In this document: positions 6,416-12,640 of the stretch, in pieces | Layout of the letters: each line of letters starts with the position of its first letter | Position numbering within the stretch: position 1 is the stretch's first letter | NCBI GenBank assembly: GCA_004297555.1 | Contig: SCSV01000124.1 | Coordinates: forward strand, 1 to 14,348 | From: Salinibacterium sp. | GTDB lineage: Bacteria; Actinomycetota; Actinomycetes; Actinomycetales; Microbacteriaceae | Direction: 5' to 3' | DNA length: 14,348 nt | Program-made: the position numbers and the translations under genes | The notes under the pieces: model-generated | Databases searched by the model: none | The model's input: only the letters and a program-made list of their open reading frames with translations | What the model was told of the DNA's origin: nothing

Positions 6416-6712
6416 GTGTCGGTGTCCATCAAGCCGCTCGAGGATCGAATTGTCATCAAGCAGGTCGAGGCCGAGCAGACGACTGCGTCGGGTCTGGTAA
6501 TCCCTGACACCGCGAAGGAGAAGCCCCAGGAGGGCGAAGTCGTCGCGGTCGGCCCAGGCCGCATCGACGACAACGGCAACCGCGTTCCGCTCGACATCGC
6601 TGTCGGCGACCGCGTCATCTACTCGAAGTACGGCGGAACCGAGGTCAAGTACGGCGGAGACGACTTGCTCGTTCTCTCCGCTCGCGATGTGCTCGCGGTC
6701 GTCGTTCGCTAA
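6416..6712 (+). CDS. groES: Co-chaperonin GroES (Hsp10)
   Basis: GroES forms the seven-subunit lid of the GroEL folding chamber. The GTG at 6416 is chosen because it gives the family's usual start, MSVSIKPLEDRIV, and is preceded by AAGAAGAGG (6401-6409) six bases upstream. Upstream in-frame codons lie before the ribosome site and partly before the transcript start. The product has 98 residues, normal for actinobacteria. The mobile loop that contacts GroEL spans about 18-34 and includes GLVIP (26-30). The C-terminus LSARDVLAVVV is typical. Control is by CIRCE/HrcA. It is followed by a strong terminator rather than groEL, so groEL must be elsewhere. Confidence 0.97.
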   Translation: MSVSIKPLEDRIVIKQVEAEQTTASGLVIPDTAKEKPQEGEVVAVGPGRIDDNGNRVPLDIAVGDRVIYSKYGGTEVKYGGDDLLVLSARDVLAVVVR

Positions 6713-6742
6713 TACGAACTCCACTTCGCCGTTGATCGGCGT

Positions 6743-6781
6743 AGCAATTGGCCCGGTCCTTGTGACCGGGCCAATTGCTTT
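6743..6781 (+). terminator. Rho-independent-type terminator after groES
   Basis: A perfect 16-base-pair stem is formed by 6743-6758 and 6764-6779, with a 5-base loop (CTTGT). The core is GGCCCGGTC and the base of the stem is A/T-rich. The 3' arm runs into only a short TTT (6779-6781). Position, 30 bases after the groES stop, and stem quality make termination likely, so groES is probably monocistronic. Confidence 0.88.
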
Positions 6782-6806
6782 ACCCAGAAATTCGCCCGTG
6801 CGACGG

Positions 6807-6812
6807 TAAAGT
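6807..6812 (+). promoter_or_regulatory. Possible -10 box for the first binding-protein gene
   Basis: TAAAGT fits TANNNT and lies between the groES terminator and the ribosome site GAAGGGA (6827-6833). Transcription would start near 6819. A promoter is needed somewhere in this short interval because the terminator precedes it, but no clear -35 box is seen at the right distance. Confidence 0.35.
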
Positions 6813-6839
6813 TCCGAGAAACGAACGAAGGGACGGCAT

Positions 6840-8078
6840 GTGCGTGCTCGACGCCTGCTGAATGTCGCGATCGGGATGACCGTGGCCGTGCTCCTCGCCG
6901 CGTGCACTACAAACGGGCCGACGCCGAGCCCCACGCCAACGCCGCGCGAAGCTCTGCGCATTGGCGCCCTCGTTCCGACCTCGGGCACCTTCTCCTTCCT
7001 CGGACGCGGTCAGATCGCCGGAGCCAAGCTCGCTATCGCTGACATCAACGCGGCGGGTGGTGTTGGTGGCAAGCCGGTGGAACTGGAGTTGCGAGATTCT
7101 GGGGATGCGACAACCACGACTGCCGAGGCATCCCTGAAGTTCCTGGTTTCGAAGCACGTGAATGCCGTTGTCGGGCCATCGTCTTCGGTGCTCGCCAAAC
7201 GCCTGATCCCGCAGGTCGTCGACGCTGGGGTACCCCTGGTTTCTCCCGCTGCGACTTTCCCCTCGCTCACCGATGCGCAAGATCACGGGCTGTTCTTCCG
7301 CACGGTGCCCGCCTATGGCGCTCAAGGCACCGTGCTGGGCGATGTGCTCTCCAAGAAGGCCCCGATCAAGATGGCCCTCATCTACTCGAACGATGAATTG
7401 GGCCGCTCGATTGCACCGGCCTTCGAAAGCGAGGCTGAGAGTGCCGGCAGCACCGTTGTCGCATCCGTAGGTTTTCCCGCAGCAGAGACGAGATTCGACT
7501 CCATCATCGCGGAGGCAATCAAGTCGAAACCTGACGTCGTCGTGCTCGCCACCTCCTATTCGTCGTTCACGGCAACCAAGGGCCTGATAAAGGGGCTCAT
7601 CGCGTCGGGGTTCGGCGGGTCTAAGTTGTGGCTCACCACACAGAACACGGGCGACTATTCCCAGGCGTTCAAGAATGGAACTCTCACCGGCGTTCGCGGA
7701 ATCATCGAGGGAGTCCATCCAAGCGACTCCTTTGTGAAGAGACTGAAGAGCGTCGCGCCAGGGCTCGCCGAAACGCGATACGCCGCCGAAACGTATGATG
7801 CGGTGGTGTTGCTCGCATTGGCCGCGAGCGTCTCCGACGGTTATTCGGGGCCAGCGCTTTCTTCAGCGCTCCAGAGCGTTTCCGCCGGTGGCATCAAGTG
7901 TTCGACTTTCGCCGAGTGTATTGACGTGCACAACAGCCAAGGCGACTTCGACTATGACGGTCTCTCGGGTCCGTTGGATTTCACGGCGCAAGGCGATATA
8001 GAACCGGCTTTCTACGGTCTCTACACCTATGGGCCCGACAATAAGTTCAAGTACACCTCCGGGGTTATCGGCGGGTAG
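6840..8078 (+). CDS. Lipoprotein, LivJ/LivK-type ABC substrate-binding protein (paralogue 1)
   Basis: The GTG at 6840 follows GAAGGGA with a six-base gap; an ATG at 6838 is out of frame and stops after seven codons. The 412-residue product has a basic start, a hydrophobic stretch and the lipobox LAAC (19-22), so Cys22 should be lipidated and the protein held outside the membrane. A Thr/Pro linker (27-36) leads into a type-1 periplasmic-binding fold: LRIGALVPTSG (39-49), VVGPSSS (110-116), LVSPAATF (133-140), AETYDAVVLLA (316-326) and DYDGLSGPLDF (371-381). This family binds branched-chain or other amino acids and related small molecules. The ligand cannot be named. Cys354 and Cys360 could form a disulfide. 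No permease or ATPase gene is adjacent. Confidence 0.87.
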   Translation: MRARRLLNVAIGMTVAVLLAACTTNGPTPSPTPTPREALRIGALVPTSGTFSFLGRGQIAGAKLAIADINAAGGVGGKPVELELRDSGDATTTTAEASLKFLVSKHVNAVVGPSSSVLAKRLIPQVVDAGVPLVSPAATFPSLTDAQDHGLFFRTVPAYGAQGTVLGDVLSKKAPIKMALIYSNDELGRSIAPAFESEAESAGSTVVASVGFPAAETRFDSIIAEAIKSKPDVVVLATSYSSFTATKGLIKGLIASGFGGSKLWLTTQNTGDYSQAFKNGTLTGVRGIIEGVHPSDSFVKRLKSVAPGLAETRYAAETYDAVVLLALAASVSDGYSGPALSSALQSVSAGGIKCSTFAECIDVHNSQGDFDYDGLSGPLDFTAQGDIEPAFYGLYTYGPDNKFKYTSGVIGG

Positions 8079-8151
8079 CTGAACTGGTCTCGCTCCGTGT
8101 GAGCGCTACCATTGGCTCGGCACGTGGGCCTGCACCGCGCGCACCAGTTGC

Positions 8152-8157
8152 AAGGAG
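8152..8157 (+). promoter_or_regulatory. Ribosome binding site that places the start of paralogue 2
   Basis: AAGGAG lies just before two tandem ATGs (8159 and 8162). The spacing is 1 base to the first and 4 to the second, both short, so the second is preferred. A TTG at 8168 would have 10-base spacing and remains possible. All choices keep the lipoprotein signal. Confidence 0.6.
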
Positions 8158-8161
8158 CATG

Positions 8162-9418
8162 ATGACTTTGTTTGGCGTAGGCGCGGGAGCCCGTATTTCG
8201 GCGCTGCGGCTGGCAGCACTCGCTTGCGCTGGGGCGCTCGTGCTCAGCGGATGTGGGCCTATCGGGGCGGGCCCCACCAATGGGCCGCGAACTCACCTCA
8301 CGCTGAAGATCGGCGCCGTGCTTCCGCAAACCGGAGTGCTCAAGGCACTCGGTCCACCCACCGCTGCCGGTGTCGCCCTCGCAGTCAAAGAAATCAATGC
8401 AGCCCATGCTGGAATCACGGTGAAGGCCGAATACCGTGACTCGGGCGACACCACCAAGAACGAAGCAACCGCGTCCGTTGCGGCCCTTCTCGACCACAAA
8501 GTCTCGGCGATTGTCGGCGCGACGGGTTCGGGCGTGTCAAAAACTGTCATTGACACGATTACTTCTGCTGGAGTTGTACAGATCTCTCCCGCAGACACCA
8601 CCGTGGATTTCAGCAGCTACGCCGATCACGGACTCTATTGGCGAACATCGCCTTCAGATGTACTTCAAGGCGAAGTGCTGGGGGATGTCATTGCTGAAGA
8701 CGGCGTCGAGAAGCTCGGCATCATCCAACTCCACGACTCCTACGGCGACGGTCTCACAGGCACGATCTCCGAGCACTTCGAATCTGCGGGAGGCAAGGTT
8801 GTCAAGGTCTCGCTTTTCGACAAGGGCCAGACTGATTTCGGCACGCAGGTCAAAGACATGATCGACGCCCAGCCTGACGCCGTCGCACTCGTGACCTTCG
8901 CCGAGGCGAAGAGTATTGTGCCCGCTTTGCTGAAGGCAGGCTACAAGGGCAAGTTCTACTTCGTAGACGGCAATTTGCTCGACTACAGCAGCCAGTTTCG
9001 CCAAGGAGTGCTCGAGGGAGACAAGGGTACGATTCCCGGGCTCGACACCGCCGACCTAGGCGATTTCACGAGTCGCCTGCTCGCTGTCGATCCCACCTTG
9101 AAAGACTTCTCCTACGCAGCCGAGTCCTACGACGCTGTCATGCTGCTTGCGTTCGCTGCGCTTGCAGCAAACTCGACCGACGGAAAAGACATTGCGGGCA
9201 AGCTGCGAGAAGTCTCGGGCGGCACTGGCGAGGGCAAGAAGACTCGAAGCTTTGCGACGGGAGCCCGCACGATCCTCGACGGGGGAATTGTCGACTACGA
9301 CGGATATTCAGGCCCGATCACGTTCGATGAGAATGGTGACCCGACCCAGGTCACGATCGGTGTTTTCGAATACGACCACAACAACAGGTTCGCCCGCGTC
9401 GATTCGGTGAGCCCCTAG
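8162..9418 (+). CDS. Lipoprotein, LivJ/LivK-type ABC substrate-binding protein (paralogue 2)
   Basis: With the ATG at 8162 the product has 418 residues. The signal region ends in the lipobox LSGC (28-31), so Cys31 is the likely lipidated residue. The mature part lines up with the preceding gene along its length: LKIGAVLPQTG, RDSGD, IVGATGS, ISPADTT, DHGLYWRT, AAESYDAVMLLAFAA and DYDGYSGPITFDENGD all have close partners in paralogue 1, which points to gene duplication followed by strong divergence. The Cys pair of paralogue 1 is absent here (KTRSFATG replaces KCSTFAEC). The frame also extends upstream to a GTG at 8099, but that part precedes the ribosome site. It is probably co-transcribed with paralogue 1 (83-base gap). 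The ligand is unknown and no transporter genes are adjacent. Confidence 0.86.
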   Translation: MTLFGVGAGARISALRLAALACAGALVLSGCGPIGAGPTNGPRTHLTLKIGAVLPQTGVLKALGPPTAAGVALAVKEINAAHAGITVKAEYRDSGDTTKNEATASVAALLDHKVSAIVGATGSGVSKTVIDTITSAGVVQISPADTTVDFSSYADHGLYWRTSPSDVLQGEVLGDVIAEDGVEKLGIIQLHDSYGDGLTGTISEHFESAGGKVVKVSLFDKGQTDFGTQVKDMIDAQPDAVALVTFAEAKSIVPALLKAGYKGKFYFVDGNLLDYSSQFRQGVLEGDKGTIPGLDTADLGDFTSRLLAVDPTLKDFSYAAESYDAVMLLAFAALAANSTDGKDIAGKLREVSGGTGEGKKTRSFATGARTILDGGIVDYDGYSGPITFDENGDPTQVTIGVFEYDHNNRFARVDSVSP

Positions 9419-9451
9419 TAGCCCTCGGTTCGCGCGCGCTTCTTTTGCGGT

Positions 9452-9457
9452 TAATAT
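9452..9457 (+). promoter_or_regulatory. Possible -10 box upstream of guaB
   Basis: TAATAT fits the TANNNT pattern inside the only A/T-rich patch of the 93-base gap before guaB. A weak TTCGCG sits 17 bases upstream. No terminator hairpin is evident after the binding-protein gene, so guaB may also receive readthrough. Confidence 0.35.
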
Positions 9458-9511
9458 TGGGTACCGGAGAACACGTTCATCCGGGTCGCAAGCGAATCTC
9501 GTGAGGGGACC

Positions 9512-11014
9512 ATGGACCAGCCCGATCCGTTCGGCTTTATCGGATTGACGTATGACGACGTCATGTTGCTGCCCGGCCACACCGATGTGATCCCGAGCGA
9601 GGCAGACACCACCTCTCGGCTCACCCGCCGCATCACGATCGCCTCGCCGCTCGTGTCCTCGGCGATGGACACCGTCACCGAGTCGCGCATGGCGATCGCG
9701 ATGGCGCGAGCGGGCGGCCTTGGCGTTCTGCACCGCAACCTGTCGATCGAAGAGCAAGCCTCATTCGTCGACAAGGTCAAGCGCAGCGAGTCGGGCATGA
9801 TCACCAATCCGGTGACGACAACTCCCGACGCAACAGTTGCTGAAGTGGATGCCCTCTGCGGCCAGTTCCGCGTCTCGGGGTTGCCCGTGGTGGAGGGTGA
9901 CGGAAAGCTCGTCGGCATCATCACCAATCGGGACATGCGCTTCGTCTCTCCCTTTGAGAAGTCGACCACGCTTGTTCGCGATGTGATGACCTCGATGCCC
10001 CTCATCACCGGGCCCGTCGGCATCGACCCCGACAGCGCGGTCGCGATCTTCGCGCAGCACAAGATCGAGAAGCTTCCGCTCGTTGATGCCGAGGGTCGAC
10101 TGTGCGGGCTCATCACCGTCAAAGATTTCGACAAGAGCGAGAAGTACCCGAATGCGACAAAAGACGCGGAGGGCCGCTTGCGCGTCGGCGCCGCCATCGG
10201 ATTCTTCGGCGACGCCTGGGATCGCGCCGGACAGCTCCGGGATGCCGGTGTTGACATCCTGGTCGTCGACACCGCCAATGGGGACTCAGCCGGAGTGCTC
10301 GATCTGATCCGCCGCATCAAGTCCGACTCCGCGTTTGACGCGATCGATGTCATCGGTGGAAATGTCGCCACGCGTTCGGGCGCCCAGGCACTCGTCGATG
10401 CCGGAGCGGATGCCGTCAAGGTCGGCGTCGGACCGGGATCCATCTGCACCACCCGCGTCGTGGCCGGAGTCGGTGTGCCGCAAGTGACTGCGGTCTACGA
10501 GGCATCCCTCGCCGCTCGCGAAGCCAACGTGCCGGTCATCGCTGACGGCGGCTTGCAGTACTCGGGCGATATCGCCAAGGCCCTTGTTGCCGGCGCCGAG
10601 AGCGTGATGCTCGGCTCGCTGCTGGCGGGCACCGACGAGAGCCCCGGCGACCTGATCTTCGTCAACGGCAAGCAGTTCAAGAGTTACCGCGGAATGGGAT
10701 CGCTCGGCGCCCTGCAGACCCGCGGCGAGAAGACCTCCTACTCCCGCGACCGATACTTTCAAGCGGATGTCCCGAGTGACGAACAACTGATCGCGGAAGG
10801 AATCGAGGGCCAGGTCCCGTATCGCGGCCCCGTGTCATCCGTCGTGTACCAGTTGCTCGGCGGCCTGCGGCAGTCAATGTTCTACACCGGTGCCCGCACC
10901 ATCGAGGAGTTGCGCGCGAAGGGCAAGTTCGTGCGCATCACCGCGGCTGGGCTCAAGGAATCGCACCCGCACGACATCCAGATGGTCGTCGAAGCCCCGA
11001 ACTACCGCCGATGA
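9512..11014 (+). CDS. guaB: Inosine-5'-monophosphate dehydrogenase
   Basis: GuaB oxidises IMP to XMP with NAD+, the first committed step to guanine nucleotides. The ATG at 9512 follows GAGGGG (9503-9508) at a short three-base spacing. The 500-residue protein has the full-length layout: N-terminal barrel strand with LTYDDVMLLPG (12-22), two CBS domains (about 95-150 and 155-212), then the rest of the barrel. The catalytic loop GPGSICTTR (307-315) carries the nucleophile Cys312. The phosphate-binding IADGGLQYSGD (343-353), the YRGMGSLGA segment (392-400) and the mobile-flap Arg414-Tyr415 pair, used to activate water, are all present. By motifs it should be active. Its stop overlaps the next start as ATGA. 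Confidence 0.97.
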   Translation: MDQPDPFGFIGLTYDDVMLLPGHTDVIPSEADTTSRLTRRITIASPLVSSAMDTVTESRMAIAMARAGGLGVLHRNLSIEEQASFVDKVKRSESGMITNPVTTTPDATVAEVDALCGQFRVSGLPVVEGDGKLVGIITNRDMRFVSPFEKSTTLVRDVMTSMPLITGPVGIDPDSAVAIFAQHKIEKLPLVDAEGRLCGLITVKDFDKSEKYPNATKDAEGRLRVGAAIGFFGDAWDRAGQLRDAGVDILVVDTANGDSAGVLDLIRRIKSDSAFDAIDVIGGNVATRSGAQALVDAGADAVKVGVGPGSICTTRVVAGVGVPQVTAVYEASLAAREANVPVIADGGLQYSGDIAKALVAGAESVMLGSLLAGTDESPGDLIFVNGKQFKSYRGMGSLGALQTRGEKTSYSRDRYFQADVPSDEQLIAEGIEGQVPYRGPVSSVVYQLLGGLRQSMFYTGARTIEELRAKGKFVRITAAGLKESHPHDIQMVVEAPNYRR

Positions 11015-11430
11015 GCGCGACGGGGAGGGAGTTCATAAGCTCCGGTTCGACGTTCGAGTCGCAGATCGGCTACTCGCGCGCCGTCGTAGTGGGCGACTGG
11101 GTCTTCGTTTCGGGCACCTCCGGATTCGATTACGAGTCGATGACCCTGCCGGAGGGTGTCCTGGAGCAGACCGAGCAATGCCTGCGCAACATCGCCTCCG
11201 CGCTGGAGCGGGCCGGCTCGAGCCTCGATGAGGTTGTTCGCGTGACCTATCTGGTGCCGAACGGCGACGATTTCGAGGCCACGTGGCCCGCCCTCCGCGA
11301 GGCGTTCGGTGTCGCGCGTCCTGCCGCAACCGTGATGTCGGTGGCCTTGCTCGACCCCGAGATGCGCATCGAGATCGAGGTAACGGCGCTCAAGGGCTCT
11401 GCGGTGGCATCCGCTGGCGACCCCCGCTAG
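11011..11430 (+). CDS. Rid (YjgF/YER057c/UK114) family protein
   Basis: The ATG overlaps the guaB stop by four bases, so translation is probably coupled. The 139-residue protein shows the Rid pattern: RAVVVGDWVFVSGTSGFD (23-40), a helix with EQTEQCLRNIASALERAGSSLDEVVRV (52-78), and the C-terminal strand RIEIEVTAL (119-127). RidA itself hydrolyses reactive enamine/imine intermediates using a conserved arginine in an xPARS/T segment. Here the aligned segment is RPAAT (103-107), so the arginine position is Ala106. Rid subgroups without that arginine are not expected to have imine deaminase activity, and their functions are mostly unknown. The tight link to guaB hints at a purine-related role, but this is inference. 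Confidence 0.88.
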   Translation: MSATGREFISSGSTFESQIGYSRAVVVGDWVFVSGTSGFDYESMTLPEGVLEQTEQCLRNIASALERAGSSLDEVVRVTYLVPNGDDFEATWPALREAFGVARPAATVMSVALLDPEMRIEIEVTALKGSAVASAGDPR

Positions 11431-11498
11431 GCGCGCTCAGCCAGGGCAGCGGCCGGATGCTCGCCACCGGCCTCACCAGAACGACCGGGCCGCGCCGG

Positions 11499-11504
11499 TA
11501 GGCT
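11499..11504 (+). promoter_or_regulatory. Possible -10 box giving a leaderless guaB3 mRNA
   Basis: TAGGCT fits TANNNT and is followed by exactly six bases before the GTG start at 11511, the same geometry as at the methyltransferase gene. No Shine-Dalgarno sequence precedes the GTG. No -35 match is seen. The assignment is inferred from spacing. Confidence 0.42.
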
Positions 11505-11510
11505 TGGCGC

Positions 11511-12632
11511 GTGAGTGACATCGAGATCGGCCGCGCCAAGCGCGCCCGGCGCGTATACGCATTCGACGACATCGCGATCGTGCCCTCACGACGCACTCGG
11601 GATCCCCAGGATGTGTCGGTGCGCTGGACCATTGACGCCTACGCCTTCGAGATGCCCGTGCTCGCGGCACCCATGGACTCGGTCGTCTCACCCACCACCG
11701 CGATCGCGATCGGCAAGCTTGGCGGCCTCGGAGTGCTCGACCTCGAGGGTGTCTGGACGAGGTACGACGACCCCGAGCCGATTCTCGCCGAGATCCGCAA
11801 CCTACCCGCGGACCAAGCCACCCGGCGCATGCAGGAGATCTACTCTGCGCCGGTCAAGCCAGAACTCGTCACCGCTCGACTGGCCGAGATCCGCGCTGCG
11901 GGCGTTCCCGTCGCGGGTGCCCTCTCTCCGCACCGCACGCAGGAGCTTTACCAGACCGTGGTCGACGCGGGGGTCGACCTCTTCGTGATCCGCGGCACCA
12001 CGGTCAGCGCGGAGCACGTTTCCAAGGCGACCGAGCCTCTCAACCTCAAGAAGTTCATTTACGAACTCGACGTTCCGGTGATCGTCGGCGGGGCCGCGAC
12101 CTACACCGCGGCACTGCACCTCATGCGCACCGGTGCGGCCGGGGTGCTCGTCGGCTTCGGCGGAGGTGCTGCGTCGACGACGCGCGCGAGCCTGGGCATC
12201 CATGCTCCGATGGCGACAGCGGTTGCCGATGTCGCGGGCGCTCGCCGTGACTACATGGACGAGTCGGGCGGCCGCTACGTGCACGTCATCGCTGATGGCG
12301 GGCTCGGCACGAGCGGCGACATCGTGAAGGCGATCGCCGTCGGGGCCGACGCCGTCATGCTCGGCAGCGCGCTCGCCCGCGCGAGCGACTCGCCCGGCGG
12401 CGGCTGGCACTGGGGCGCCGAGGCGCACCACCCGGAGCTGCCCCGCGGAAACCGTGTCGAGGTGGGCACACTCGCGCCCCTCGAACAGATTCTGCTCGGA
12501 CCCTCGACCGTGGCCGACGGCCGCAGCAACCTGATCGGCGCACTGCGCCGCTCGATGGCCACCACGGGCTACTCCGACCTCAAGGAATTCCAGCGCGTCG
12601 AGGTCGTCGTCGCGCCGTACACCCCACGCTAG
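11511..12632 (+). CDS. guaB3: GuaB3-family IMP dehydrogenase-related protein
   Basis: This 373-residue protein is a CBS-less IMPDH/GMP reductase-type barrel: it starts with RVYAFDDIAIVPSRRTRDP (14-32), continues with VLAAPMDSVVSP (50-61) and GLGVLDLEGVWTRY (72-85), and has the phosphate-binding HVIADGGLGTSGDIVKA (258-274). In the catalytic loop, GFGGGAASTTR (215-225), Ser222 stands where guaB has its nucleophilic Cys312, and no Arg-Tyr flap like that of guaB is seen. Instead there is a family-specific GGGWHWGAEAHHPELPRG stretch (296-313). In Mycobacterium tuberculosis only GuaB2, not GuaB3, is an active IMPDH, so the role here is uncertain. The GTG at 11511 is the first in-frame start. glpD follows after eight bases. 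Confidence 0.92.
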   Translation: MSDIEIGRAKRARRVYAFDDIAIVPSRRTRDPQDVSVRWTIDAYAFEMPVLAAPMDSVVSPTTAIAIGKLGGLGVLDLEGVWTRYDDPEPILAEIRNLPADQATRRMQEIYSAPVKPELVTARLAEIRAAGVPVAGALSPHRTQELYQTVVDAGVDLFVIRGTTVSAEHVSKATEPLNLKKFIYELDVPVIVGGAATYTAALHLMRTGAAGVLVGFGGGAASTTRASLGIHAPMATAVADVAGARRDYMDESGGRYVHVIADGGLGTSGDIVKAIAVGADAVMLGSALARASDSPGGGWHWGAEAHHPELPRGNRVEVGTLAPLEQILLGPSTVADGRSNLIGALRRSMATTGYSDLKEFQRVEVVVAPYTPR

Positions 12633-12640
12633 GAGCGGCG

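Noticed and set aside
8082..8149. AACTGGT ... ACCAGTT inverted repeat between the two binding-protein genes
   Set aside because: Only 7 bp with a 54-base gap and no support from position relative to a promoter; compatible with chance.
9451..10452. 333-codon open frame on the - strand opposite guaB
   Set aside because: Ser/Thr-rich low-complexity translation, no recognisable domain, antisense to a certain gene.
11451..11472. GGCCGG ... CCGGCC hairpin after the Rid gene as terminator
   Set aside because: Six base pairs with a 10-base loop and no T run; too weak in DNA of this GC content.
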